Source: Actinokineospora enzanensis DSM 44649 (GTDB lineage Bacteria; Actinomycetota; Actinomycetes; Mycobacteriales; Pseudonocardiaceae). From it: DNA of 64,000 nt. Both the position numbers and the translations under genes were made by a program. The notes under the pieces were generated by a model. It ran no database searches. It was not told the DNA's origin and saw only the letters and a program-made list of their open reading frames with translations. This document shows positions 52,074 through 60,529 of this stretch, in pieces. The stretch is from positions 1 through 64,000 of the forward strand of contig NZ_KB894427.1 of the NCBI RefSeq assembly GCF_000374445.1, in the 5' to 3' direction. How positions within the stretch are numbered: the stretch's first letter is position 1; every line of letters begins with the position of its first letter.

Positions 52074-52788
52074 CGGGCGTGATCCGGAACTCGTCGAAGG
52101 ACTTGGCCACCCGGTGGCCGCCGAAGTCGGCGGCGGCGTAGGGCTCGCCGTCGCGGGCCAGGCCGATCGTCTGCCAGCCCGCCTCGGCGGCGGCGTCCAG
52201 TTCGGCGGGGACGTCCGACAGGAACACGATGCGGTTCGGGATGGGGCCGCCGATGCCCTCGGCGATGGCCGCGTAGGAGGCCGCCTCGCGCTTGGGGCCC
52301 GCGTTGACCGTGTCGAAGTGGTGGCGGAACAGGCGGGTCAGGTCGCCCTCGGTGGTGGTGGAGAACGACGCGATCTGGCCCGCGACCGAGCCGGACGAGA
52401 ACACCGCCAGGCGCAGGCCCGCGGACTCCCAGGCGCGCAGGGTGGGCACGACGTCCGGGAAGTACGACGAGACCAGGTCGCCGCGGGCGTAGCCGTCCTG
52501 CCAGATCAGGCCCTGCAGGTCCTTGAGCGGGGCCGCCTTGCGGTCGGCGGACATCCACCCGTGCAGCACGGCCACGACCTCGGCGGTGCCCGCGGTCTCC
52601 GGCAGGCCCGCCTCGGCCTTGGTCCCGGCCACGGCGGAGCGCACGGTCGGGTCGTCCGGGTGCGCGTCGATCCAGGGGCCGAGTCGGGGGCGCGCGTAGT
52701 CGTAGAGCACGACGTGCACGCCCGCGGTGGGCATCAGGGTGCCCTCGATGTCCAGGACGACCCACTGGGCGGTGAGCGTGTCGGTCAC
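52066..52788 (-). CDS. mtnC: enolase-phosphatase
   Basis: A 240-aa HAD-superfamily bifunctional enolase-phosphatase that yields acireductone. The nucleophile motif is VVLDIEGTLMP (Asp and Glu in DIEGT, typical of MtnC). FSSGSVAGQ is motif II, and AGPKREAASY and FLSDVPAELDAA follow. The overlap with mtnA is 4 bp at 52785-52788. Confidence 0.93.
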   Translation of the reverse strand: MTDTLTAQWVVLDIEGTLMPTAGVHVVLYDYARPRLGPWIDAHPDDPTVRSAVAGTKAEAGLPETAGTAEVVAVLHGWMSADRKAAPLKDLQGLIWQDGYARGDLVSSYFPDVVPTLRAWESAGLRLAVFSSGSVAGQIASFSTTTEGDLTRLFRHHFDTVNAGPKREAASYAAIAEGIGGPIPNRIVFLSDVPAELDAAAEAGWQTIGLARDGEPYAAADFGGHRVAKSFDEFRITPDA

Positions 52789-53807
52789 GGTTCCTCTTCT
52801 TTCCGGTGGTACTCCGCGACGGCGTCCGGGGTGAACGGGCCGCGGTCGGTGACGATCGTGGTGACGTAGCGCGGCGGGGTCACGTCGAAGGCCGGGTAGT
52901 GGCCGCGGACCTTCGCGCTGGCCGTGCGGGTGCCCAGGGTGTGCAGCACCTCGTCGCCGGGGCGGTGTTCGATGGGCACGTCGGCGGCCGTCGGCGCGGC
53001 CGGGTCGGGTGCCCGCACCTGGGCCAGGAACGGCACCCCGAAGGCGTGCGCGGCGACCGCGAGCCCGAGGGTGCCGACCTTGTTCACCACGTGCCCGTCC
53101 ATGGTGACCCGGTCCGCGGCGGTCAGCAGGACGTCGACCAGCCCGGCCGAGAGCACGGACGCGCCCATGCCGTCGGTGATCAGCGTGGTGTCGACGCCCA
53201 GCTCGGCCAGGGTCTCCGCGGTGAGGCGGGCTCCTTGCAGGTAGGGGCGGGTCTCGGTGCAGAGGAAGGAGAGCCGCTTGCCCAGGCGGTCGGCCGCGGC
53301 GACGGTCTCCATCAGGTAGGTGTCGGCCCAGCAGTGGGTGAGGACGCGGGCGTCGTCGGGCAGCAGGGCGACGGTGTGCTCGCCCAGGGCGCGGCTGGCG
53401 GCCCGGTAGCGCGCGTCGCCGTCGAGGGCGCCGCGCAGGGCCGCGGCCGCCAGCTCCTCCCCCGCGACCGGTCCCGCCGCGTCGACCTCGGCCAGGACGA
53501 TCGCGACGGCCTGGCGCAGGGCGTTGTTGGTGGACCGGCTGGCGACCAGGCGGTCACCGGCGCGGCCGAGCGCGGCGCGGGCCTCGGCGGGCGGCAGCGC
53601 GCGGGCGTCGCGGGCGGCCAGGACCAGGCCGTAGAGCGCGGCGAAGTAGGGGCCGGAGGACTGGGTGACCATGTCCTCGATGGCGACCGCGACCGCCTCG
53701 ACGTCCGCGCAGCGCACCCAGACCCGCTCGAACGGGAAGCGGCGGCGGTCCAGGATGACGACGGCGTCGTCGTCGAGCCGCACGCTGCGGGCGAGCGTGG
53801 GCTCCAT
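52785..53807 (-). CDS. mtnA: methylthioribose-1-phosphate isomerase
   Basis: A 340-aa member of the eIF2B/MtnA family that isomerises methylthioribose-1-phosphate to the ribulose form. The catalytic Cys lies in THCWAD, the catalytic Asp in AADRVTMDG, and CTETRPYLQGARLTA and PAFDVTPP are family signatures. HCWADTY departs from the usual HCNAG context, so this is a divergent MtnA; the co-encoded mtnBCD make the assignment secure. Its stop and the upstream start or stop overlap by one base (TGATG). Confidence 0.88.
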   Translation of the reverse strand: MEPTLARSVRLDDDAVVILDRRRFPFERVWVRCADVEAVAVAIEDMVTQSSGPYFAALYGLVLAARDARALPPAEARAALGRAGDRLVASRSTNNALRQAVAIVLAEVDAAGPVAGEELAAAALRGALDGDARYRAASRALGEHTVALLPDDARVLTHCWADTYLMETVAAADRLGKRLSFLCTETRPYLQGARLTAETLAELGVDTTLITDGMGASVLSAGLVDVLLTAADRVTMDGHVVNKVGTLGLAVAAHAFGVPFLAQVRAPDPAAPTAADVPIEHRPGDEVLHTLGTRTASAKVRGHYPAFDVTPPRYVTTIVTDRGPFTPDAVAEYHRKEEEP

Positions 53808-54982
53808 CAGCTGTACCCGCCGGGCGTGGGGTACTCGCCGGTGAGCAGGTGCCTGCCGACCTCGGCCGCCTTGTAGACCGCCGGGTCGTGCAGGGTGAGC
53901 GTGCGGGCGTTGCGCCAGAAGCGATCCATGCCGTGCTTGGCGGCGGTGGCGCGGGCGCCGGTGAACTCGAAGACCCGGCTGGCGATCTCGGTGGCCAGTT
54001 CGGAGGTGACGGTCTTGGCGGCGGAGATCCGCAGCGAGGTCTCGCCGCGTTCGGTCGCGGTGAGACCGTCCCCGCGCGCGGCGGCCGCGGTGAACGAGTC
54101 GGCGGCGGCGTCGACGAGCAGGTCGGCGGCGTCCAGTCGGGAGATCAGCGAGCCGTAGCCCGCGAGGATGTGCGGGTCGTCCACGGCGTGTTCGACGCCG
54201 GAGGCGGGCCAGGCGCGGGAGGTCTCGCGGGTGTAGCGGGCGGCCTCGGTGATCGCGCCGCGGCCGATGGCGGCGAGCACGCGGCTGAGGACGAGCTGGA
54301 AGCCCAGCGCGGCCAGGGAGTCACGCTGCGCGCGCGGGTCGTCCGGTTCGGGTGTCCAGCCGAGCACGGCGTCCGGTGCCAACGCGACGTTCGCGAACTC
54401 GACGCCGCCGCTGGCCGAGCGGCGCTGGCCCAGGTTGTCCCAGTCGCCGAGGTAGCGGATGCCGGGGGCGCGGGCGTCCAGGGTGAAGGTGAGCTTGCGG
54501 CCGGTCGTCGCGTGCTGCCCGCTGACCACCAGCCGGTCGGCGACGCTGGCGCCGGTGGCGAAGAACTTGCGGCCTGCCACCGCGAACCCACCGTCCACAT
54601 CGGACACGGTGAGCGCGTCGTCGCGCGGGTTCGCCACGCCTGCCCAGAACCATCCGTGTTCGACGGTGGCACGGTCCAAAGCGGCCGCGGTCGCCGGGAC
54701 GTCGAACAGGGAGGTGCGCCACACGTGCAGGTAGTGGTAGCCGAGCAGGTGCCCCACCGAGGCGTCGGCGGCGGCGACCACGGCGAGCACGGCGTGCGCC
54801 GTGGCCCAATCCTCGCCGTGGCCACCATGGTCGGCCGGGATCATCAGCGGCAGGAGCCCACTGTCGCGCACCAACGCCACCTCGGCAACAGGTTCGGCGG
54901 TTTCACGCTCGCGTGCCACGGCGTCCGCGACCAGCCGCGCGGCCACCTCGCGGGCCACCGCGACCCAGTGCTCCCGGCCCAT
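53807..54982 (-). CDS. acyl-CoA-dehydrogenase-fold flavin monooxygenase, SfnB/DszC-like
   Basis: A 391-aa protein with the acyl-CoA dehydrogenase fold. Start MGREHWVAVAREVAARLVAD, then IPADHGGHGEDWATAHAVL, HYLHVWRTSLF and GRKFFATGASVADRLVVSGQ. Absence of the usual catalytic Glu context and the resemblance to DszC/SfnB suggest a two-component FMNH2-dependent monooxygenase for organosulfur compounds. It is the gene directly before mtnA (one-base overlap), so it likely feeds or protects the same sulfur pathway. GGGGAG precedes the ATG. A flavin reductase partner is not in the window. Confidence 0.8.
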   Translation of the reverse strand: MGREHWVAVAREVAARLVADAVARERETAEPVAEVALVRDSGLLPLMIPADHGGHGEDWATAHAVLAVVAAADASVGHLLGYHYLHVWRTSLFDVPATAAALDRATVEHGWFWAGVANPRDDALTVSDVDGGFAVAGRKFFATGASVADRLVVSGQHATTGRKLTFTLDARAPGIRYLGDWDNLGQRRSASGGVEFANVALAPDAVLGWTPEPDDPRAQRDSLAALGFQLVLSRVLAAIGRGAITEAARYTRETSRAWPASGVEHAVDDPHILAGYGSLISRLDAADLLVDAAADSFTAAAARGDGLTATERGETSLRISAAKTVTSELATEIASRVFEFTGARATAAKHGMDRFWRNARTLTLHDPAVYKAAEVGRHLLTGEYPTPGGYS

Positions 54983-55002
54983 CGCACTCCCCGCTCTCGT
55001 CG

Positions 55003-55015
55003 ACTCCCAGGGAGT
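55003..55015. promoter_or_regulatory. palindrome upstream of the SfnB-like gene
   Basis: ACTCCC-A-GGGAGT is a perfect 13-bp palindrome (55003-55015), 20 bp before the SfnB-like start in the 104-bp gap. It could be an internal operator. I looked for a SAM riboswitch in this gap and did not see one. Confidence 0.4.
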
Positions 55016-55086
55016 ATGCCGGGCGGCGGGAGCGGGACCGGCAGGTGGGATCGGGCGCGGCCCGCGGTCGGGCGGTGACCGAAAAC

Positions 55087-55437
55087 TCACCCGCGCGGGT
55101 GGGACCGCTCGACCCGCCGGAAACCGTAGGCGCGCTCGACCTTCGCGACGCGGACCTCGTAGGCGTCGTACCACTGGGCGCGGCCGCGGTCCTGGGCGAC
55201 GACGTGCTCGGCCTGACGACGCCAGGTCTCGATGGACTCCTCGTCGCGGAAGTAGGCGACGGTGATGCCCGTGCCGGTGTCGTCGCGGGCGGAGTCGTGG
55301 GCGAGGTAGCCCGGGGAGGAGCGGACCAGTTCGGTCATGCGGTCGGAGGTCTCGGCGTAGCCGTCGTGGTCCTGGGCAAGGAGGGAGGTGAAGACGACGG
55401 CGTAGTACGGGGGTTCGGGGGTGGTGGACAGGTGCAT
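55087..55437 (-). CDS. ABM-domain (antibiotic-biosynthesis-monooxygenase-like) protein
   Basis: A 116-aa dimeric ferredoxin-like fold protein. YYAVVFTSLL, GYAETSDRMTELVRSSPGYL, ITVAYFRDEESIETWRR and AQWYDAYEVRVAKVERAY follow the ABM pattern (PF03992), including the conserved W and the final strand. Members act as haem or quinone monooxygenases or have unknown roles. It lies between a LysR gene and the SfnB-like gene, same strand, and may belong to the sulfur operon. Confidence 0.85.
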   Translation of the reverse strand: MHLSTTPEPPYYAVVFTSLLAQDHDGYAETSDRMTELVRSSPGYLAHDSARDDTGTGITVAYFRDEESIETWRRQAEHVVAQDRGRAQWYDAYEVRVAKVERAYGFRRVERSHPRG

Positions 55438-55488
55438 GTGGCCAGTGAAACACGCTTGTGCGACAACGCTTTGGTCGCTCGCGGGAAA

Positions 55489-56463
55489 TCAGCCGGTGGG
55501 GGCCAGGTCCCGGCCGCGTTCGCCCCACCACTCGTCATAGGCCTGGCTGCAGCCCTGGCGGAGGTGGTACCAGCGCATGACCTGGGCGTAGATCTCCTCG
55601 ATGTGGGCGGCCACAACGGTTCCCGGCCGATAGAACAACCGCAGTTCCTGGTGCATGGGGTGGCCCTCGATGGGGCGGATGACGATCGCGCCCGGGCGGC
55701 CTCGGCTGGTGGCCAGGGCAGGGCCGACGGCGAGGCCTGCGGAGATCAGTTCCAGGAGGGTGGCCAGGCACTGGGTGCTGTGCGGCTGGTCGAGGACCAC
55801 GCCGTGCTCGTGGCAGACCTGGTTGACGTAGCCGGACCAGCGGGTCGTGCCAGGGGGTTCGTCGACCCAGGGGTGTTCGGCGACGTCCGAGAGTCTGATG
55901 CGGCGCATGGCGGCCAGCGGGTGGTCGCCCGCGACGGCCAGGAACACCGGTTCGGCCGCATGCACCATCAGGCTCAGCACGCCCGGGGGTGTGGTGATGC
56001 CCGACAGCGGCGGGCGGTAGACCACGGCCAGGTCGAGTGCGCCGATGGCGACCTTGTCGACGCTGATGCGCTCGTCGATGTCCTCCTGCAGGCTCACCCC
56101 GGAGCACCACGGCTGGTCGCTCAGCCACCTGCCCATCGACACGTGCAGGAAGCCGCAGTAGCCGCCCAGGCGCAGCGGGTCGGAGGGGAGGCCGCGGCGG
56201 GACCACTCCCCCACCCGCTCGGCGATCGCCGACATGCCGCTGAGGACGACGCGGGCCTCGTTGAGCACCTCGGCGCCCAGCGGGGTGGGCAGGCAGCCGT
56301 ACTCGGCGCGGAAGAAGAGGCGGCCGCCGACGGTGCGCTCGATGCGTTGCAGCAGACCGGACAGCGCGGGCTGGGACATGCCGAGGCGCTTGGCGGCCTG
56401 GGTGAGGCTGCCGGTCTCGTCGATGGCGGCCAGCGCGCGCAGGTGGCGTACTTCCAGTTCCAC
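55489..56463 (-). CDS. LysR-family regulator of the sulfur-salvage cluster
   Basis: A 324-aa LysR regulator. Residues 1-62 form the winged helix-turn-helix (EVRHLRALAAIDETGSLTQA, SQPALSGLLQRIERTVGG). The rest is the effector domain (LFYRPG, EEIYAQVMRWYH). It is the first gene of the minus-strand run LysR - ABM - SfnB-like - mtnA-C-B-D (51-bp gap to ABM), so it likely regulates the run and itself. LysR proteins such as CysB control sulfur genes; the effector is not known here. Confidence 0.88.
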   Translation of the reverse strand: MELEVRHLRALAAIDETGSLTQAAKRLGMSQPALSGLLQRIERTVGGRLFFRAEYGCLPTPLGAEVLNEARVVLSGMSAIAERVGEWSRRGLPSDPLRLGGYCGFLHVSMGRWLSDQPWCSGVSLQEDIDERISVDKVAIGALDLAVVYRPPLSGITTPPGVLSLMVHAAEPVFLAVAGDHPLAAMRRIRLSDVAEHPWVDEPPGTTRWSGYVNQVCHEHGVVLDQPHSTQCLATLLELISAGLAVGPALATSRGRPGAIVIRPIEGHPMHQELRLFYRPGTVVAAHIEEIYAQVMRWYHLRQGCSQAYDEWWGERGRDLAPTG

Positions 56464-56975
56464 GGGACCCTCCGCATCCCGCCGGACCGGGGACGCGGTC
56501 CGCGGCGGTCCAGCGACCGTACCCCCGGCGTGGGCGCGCGGGAAAGGGGTCCGCGCGCGCCGCGCGGACCCCTCCCCTTATCCCTGCCGGGGATCCGAGC
56601 CCCGTCTCTCCCTGTTGCCAGGACACTCGGGTGTGCGTGCCCGGCCGGTGCCCCCACCGGGACCGGACGGGCGTGCGTGAGCGCCTGTGGCCCGTTGAAA
56701 CGGTGCGCGTCCGTTCCACTCGCGGCCGGGGTCGACGGTAGAACGGCGGCGGACGGGGTGGGCAGATCACAGATCGCCATAACGGTTCCCACCCGCTTCT
56801 CGGTGTGATCGGCTGGGAAGGCAACCGGAAAAGCCCGGCGAATCCACGCGAAGTCGACATCGTCGTTCACCGGTGATTCACCTGTTCGGACCACGTCGGG
56901 GCGCCGGACACGATCGGAGTAGCCCGGCGAACCCGGTGCGGCCGACGGAGATCATCCGCACTAGCCTGTTCAGGT
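56464..56975. other. intergenic region upstream of the FtsK-kinase module
   Basis: These 512 bp separate the divergent LysR gene and the small helical protein. They hold the strong hairpin at 56546-56572. I see no gene; ORFs on either strand lack ribosome sites and protein-like composition. Confidence 0.5.
56546..56572. other. perfect 12-bp hairpin with 3-nt loop
   Basis: GGGGTCCGCGCG (56546-56557) / CGCGCGGACCCC (56561-56572), followed by TCCCCTTAT. In a divergent intergenic region it is more likely a regulatory structure or a leader terminator than the end of a gene. Confidence 0.5.
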
Positions 56976-57284
56976 ATGGCGGGTGTGGAGGAGATCCGTT
57001 CCTGGATCGCGGTGGCCACCGAGAAGGCGCACGCGGGGGTCGCGGCCATCGCGCAGGCGTCCCTGCAGCTCGACGAGGCGCGCGGCGCGTTGGCGGCCGC
57101 CTCCACCGCCGCGTCGGCCGCGGCGGCGGGTTCCGGCCCCGCGGCGGCCGCGGCGAGCGCCGGGCTGGCCGACGTGGAGCGGTCGGCGGGTCTGCTCGGC
57201 GAGGCGGTGCGGGCGCTGGCCGACGCACAGCACGTGGTCCAGGCGGGCATCACCTCCGTCGAGGGTTACGCGGCCCGGCTTTGA
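56976..57284 (+). CDS. small Ala-rich helical protein of the FtsK-kinase module
   Basis: A 102-aa protein of WXG100-like size, almost wholly helical: AGVEEIRSWIAVATEKAHAG, an Ala/Ser-rich centre and VRALADAQHVVQAGITSVEG. No WxG motif and no signal peptide. It resembles small actinobacterial proteins encoded next to FtsK-type ATPases, though I do not recognise a named family with confidence. First gene of the module, 111 bp before the ATPase. A role as substrate or scaffold of the ATPase is an inference. Confidence 0.65.
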   Translation: MAGVEEIRSWIAVATEKAHAGVAAIAQASLQLDEARGALAAASTAASAAAAGSGPAAAAASAGLADVERSAGLLGEAVRALADAQHVVQAGITSVEGYAARL

Positions 57285-57395
57285 CCCCCGTGGCACCGGC
57301 AGGCGCGCGGGCGGCGCGCCGGACTCCGGAGCGCGCCCACCCGCACTGGTCGGCACCGTCGTTCGCGTCGTCGGAACAGGGACAGCACAGGTCGG

Positions 57396-60077
57396 GTGAG
57401 CACGTTGGGTAAGCGGGAACGCCGGGAGCGCGCCGAGGAGGCGCTGCGCAGGCTGCGCACCACGCTGAACCAGGCGCTGGGCGCGGCCGCGGGCACGCGG
57501 GAGGCGGCCGAGTCGGCCAAGCGGCGGCTGGAGTTCGAGCGCCGGGTGCACGGCGTCGGGTTCGTCGCCGCCGCGCGTGACCAGGACATCGCCGAGCTGC
57601 GCGCGGATCCGGAGCTGGCCGAGGTGTGGGCGCGGCTGGCGGCCGAGCGCGCGGACAGCTACGCCGAGTGGCGGGCGGCCGGGCTGGACCCGGTGCGCGC
57701 GCTGGTGGCGAACGAGACGCCCGGCCCGTCGGGTCGGCCCTGGTCGGAGTGGCTGGGTCGGGTGGGCACCGATCCCGGGGTTAGCTCGCCGCGGCTGTGG
57801 CGGGTGGGCACGGCGCGGGTCGAGGAGGCCGATCCTGGCGACGAGTTCCCGCTGGCGGTGCCGCTGCTGGACCACGCGAACCTGCGGCTGAACTCGGTGC
57901 CGGAGAGCAGACCGGCCGTCGAGTCCATTGTGGAGACTCTGCTGCTGCGGCTGCTGAGCACGTTCACCCCCGGCCTGCTGCGGGTACACCTGTGGGACAT
58001 CGGGCATCTGATCAACCCGCTGCCCAACCTGCAGGCGTTCAGCGACAACGGGCTGATGGCGGTGCACGACGCGACCCGGCTGGACAGCCTGCTGGCCGCG
58101 CTGGCCCTGCACATCCGCAAGGTGCACGCCAAGCTGCGCCGGGAGGGCGTGGCCACGCTGCGCGAGGGGTCGCGGCTCGCCGGGCACCGGCTGGAGCCGT
58201 GGCGGGTGGCGGTGCTGTTCGGCAACGGCGAGCGGCTCGACGACGAGCTGTGGCGGGAGCTGAACCGGGTGGCGCGCACCGGGCCGGAGGCGGGCGTGCA
58301 CCTGATCCTGGTGGACATGCCGGTGTCGGCGAGCGGGCCGATGGAGACGATCACGTTCACCGGCGCGGAGACCGCGACCGCCAGCGTGACCGGGGTGGGC
58401 ATCGAGGTGCGGCCGGACCCGCCGCTGCCCGCCGCCCGGGTCTCCCGCGCGGCCGGGATGGTCGGCACCGAGGCCAAGGCGATGCGCGGCCGGGAGCGCT
58501 CCTTCACCGACCTGCTGCCCGCCCGGCTGGGCACCGGCAGCTCGCGCGACGAGCTGCGCACGGTGATCGGGTTCGACGAGGGCGACCCGATCGACCTGGT
58601 GCTCGGCGACGCCACTCCGCATGCGCTGGTGGCGGGCCCGAGCGGGTCGGGCAAGACGAACTTCCTCTACGCCCTGCTCGGCGGCCTGGCCGCGCGGTAC
58701 CCGCCGAGCGAGCTGGAGCTGTACCTGCTGGACTTCAAGGAGGGCGTGTCGTTCGCCGGGCTGACCCCGGGCCGCAAGGACGAGAGCTGGCTGCCGCAGG
58801 CGCGGCTGGTGGGCGTGAACGTCAACACCGACCGGGAGTTCGGGCTGGCGCTGCTGCGGTTCCTGGCCCGCGAGCTGGCCCGGCGCGCGGAGGCGGCCAA
58901 GCGGCAGGAGGTCACCAAGCTGGCGGAGCTGCGCGAGGCCGAGCCGGACGTGCCGTGGCCGCGGATCGTGGCGGTGATCGACGAGTTCCAGGCGCTGTTC
59001 AACGCCCGCGACCAGATCACCCAGCAGGCCGCGTCGCTGCTGGAGGACGTGGCGCGGCGGGGGCGCTCGCAGGGCATCCACCTGGTGCTGGCCAGCCAGG
59101 ACATCGCCGGGATCGAGGCGTTCTGGGGCAAGCCCGCGGTCTACGACCAGTGCACGCTGCGCATCGCCATGCCGAAGGCGAAGCGGGTGCTCACCGACAA
59201 CAATTTCGCCCCGCTGGACCTGCCGCGGTGGCACGCGGTGGTCAACCACGAGTCCGGGGTACCGCACGGCAACGAGATCGCGCACGTGCCGGACGCGTCC
59301 AGCCGGGGCACGTTCGACGTCCTGCAACGGGAGCTCTACGAGCGGCTGCGGCCGACCGTGCAGCCGCGGCTGTTCGACGGCGGGCGCAGACCCGAGTTGG
59401 CCGGGGCGGCCGCCTACCGGGCGGGACAGGGACCGTTGCTCGGCCAGGTGATCGCGGTGGCGGACAGCGCGGCGACGTTCCGGGTGGCGCCGGTGCCGGG
59501 CCGGAACCTGGCCGTGCTGGGCACCGCCCAGGAGGACGCTCTGTCCGTTATGGACAGTGCGGCGCTGTCGCTCGGCAGGCTGGTCCGGCCCGGCGAGGTC
59601 GAGTTCTCGCTGTGGTGTCCGGTGCAGACGCTGGAGCCGCACGTCAAGACCGTGGCCGACGCGTTGACGCGGATCGGACACCGGGTCGACACGGAGTTCA
59701 CCGCGGAGAAGGTCCAGCTGACCGAGGGGCCGCGGTTCGTGTTCTTCTACGCAGTGGACGCGGCCGGACTGGACTCGGCCGGAGTGGACCGGCTGCGGGC
59801 ACTGCTCAAGCACGGCCCGGCCCAGCACGTGCACACGTTCGGCTGGTGGCGCGGGGTGAGCAGGCTCAAGGAGACGCTGGGCTTCGGCGGCGCGGACGAC
59901 GTGGGCGCATGGGTGGCCCTGGACGTGCAGGGCGCGGAGCTGAACACGCTCTCGGCCGGGCAGCTGGTGGACTGGTCGCCGCGACCGCACCGGGCGATCC
60001 ACTTCGACCGGTCCACGCACAGCCGACCGGACGTGCTGATCCCGTTCGACACCGCGAGCGCGCTGGAGGACCGGTGA
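57396..60077 (+). CDS. soluble FtsK/SpoIIIE-type ATPase with three ATPase-like regions
   Basis: An 893-aa protein without membrane segments. After a basic coiled N-terminus, residues ~170-330 look like a degenerate FtsK-like fold (VESIVETLLLRLLSTFTPGL..., GVHLILVDMP) with no Walker A. Residues ~400-640 are an intact FtsK domain: Walker A GPSGSGKT (414-421), Walker B IVAVIDEF (524-531), ARRGRSQGIHLVLASQD. Residues ~670-890 again resemble an ATPase fold without a P-loop. The tri-domain layout recalls EccC/EssC of type VII secretion, where usually only one ATPase is strongly active. GTG start; the stop overlaps the next start as GTGA. Confidence 0.83.
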   Translation: MSTLGKRERRERAEEALRRLRTTLNQALGAAAGTREAAESAKRRLEFERRVHGVGFVAAARDQDIAELRADPELAEVWARLAAERADSYAEWRAAGLDPVRALVANETPGPSGRPWSEWLGRVGTDPGVSSPRLWRVGTARVEEADPGDEFPLAVPLLDHANLRLNSVPESRPAVESIVETLLLRLLSTFTPGLLRVHLWDIGHLINPLPNLQAFSDNGLMAVHDATRLDSLLAALALHIRKVHAKLRREGVATLREGSRLAGHRLEPWRVAVLFGNGERLDDELWRELNRVARTGPEAGVHLILVDMPVSASGPMETITFTGAETATASVTGVGIEVRPDPPLPAARVSRAAGMVGTEAKAMRGRERSFTDLLPARLGTGSSRDELRTVIGFDEGDPIDLVLGDATPHALVAGPSGSGKTNFLYALLGGLAARYPPSELELYLLDFKEGVSFAGLTPGRKDESWLPQARLVGVNVNTDREFGLALLRFLARELARRAEAAKRQEVTKLAELREAEPDVPWPRIVAVIDEFQALFNARDQITQQAASLLEDVARRGRSQGIHLVLASQDIAGIEAFWGKPAVYDQCTLRIAMPKAKRVLTDNNFAPLDLPRWHAVVNHESGVPHGNEIAHVPDASSRGTFDVLQRELYERLRPTVQPRLFDGGRRPELAGAAAYRAGQGPLLGQVIAVADSAATFRVAPVPGRNLAVLGTAQEDALSVMDSAALSLGRLVRPGEVEFSLWCPVQTLEPHVKTVADALTRIGHRVDTEFTAEKVQLTEGPRFVFFYAVDAAGLDSAGVDRLRALLKHGPAQHVHTFGWWRGVSRLKETLGFGGADDVGAWVALDVQGAELNTLSAGQLVDWSPRPHRAIHFDRSTHSRPDVLIPFDTASALEDR

Positions 60078-60457
60078 CCGAGGACACCATCCCGCTGGGC
60101 GAGCCGGACCCGCTCGCCCAGTACCGGGAGCTGCTCGACCTGGCCAGGCACGCCGCGCGCAGGCACGCCGACCGGGAGCGCAAGCGGGCGGTCGATCTGG
60201 TCGGCGAGATCTCCGCGGCCGACCGGGCCATCGCCAAGGCCAGGGAGGAGGAGAAGCAGATCCGGGCCGAGGTGATCGCCTGGTGGCGGCGGGTGGCGGC
60301 GACGAGCGCGAACGTGTCGTGGCTGCCCGCGTTCCCCGAGCCCAAACCGGACCTCTCGGCGCGACCGGAGCAGCTGGGCGAGTACCTGGGCGACATCGAA
60401 CCGGCGACCAAGGCGTTCCAGTCCGCGCTGCGGCGCACCAGCTGGCTCAAGCGCTGA
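60074..60457 (+). CDS. coiled-coil protein coupled to the FtsK-type ATPase
   Basis: A 127-aa charged protein with a predicted coiled coil over residues ~15-75 (HAARRHADRERKRAVDLV, AIAKAREEEKQIRAEVIAWW) and a C-terminal ~45-residue part ending LRRTSWLKR. No signal peptide or domain that I recognise. The 4-bp GTGA overlap with the ATPase gene suggests a stoichiometric partner or adaptor. It is followed after 72 bp by the kinase gene. Confidence 0.7.
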   Translation: MTEDTIPLGEPDPLAQYRELLDLARHAARRHADRERKRAVDLVGEISAADRAIAKAREEEKQIRAEVIAWWRRVAATSANVSWLPAFPEPKPDLSARPEQLGEYLGDIEPATKAFQSALRRTSWLKR

Positions 60458-60529
60458 CCCGTTCACCAGTGCGAACGGGCCGCCGGATCGGCGGTCGACC
60501 ACTCCGGACCGGTTGCTAGCGTGTGCGCG

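Noticed and set aside
54983-55086. SAM riboswitch ahead of the methionine-salvage genes
   Set aside because: The 104-bp gap lacks the conserved SAM-I or SAM-II/IV core; only a 13-bp palindrome is evident.
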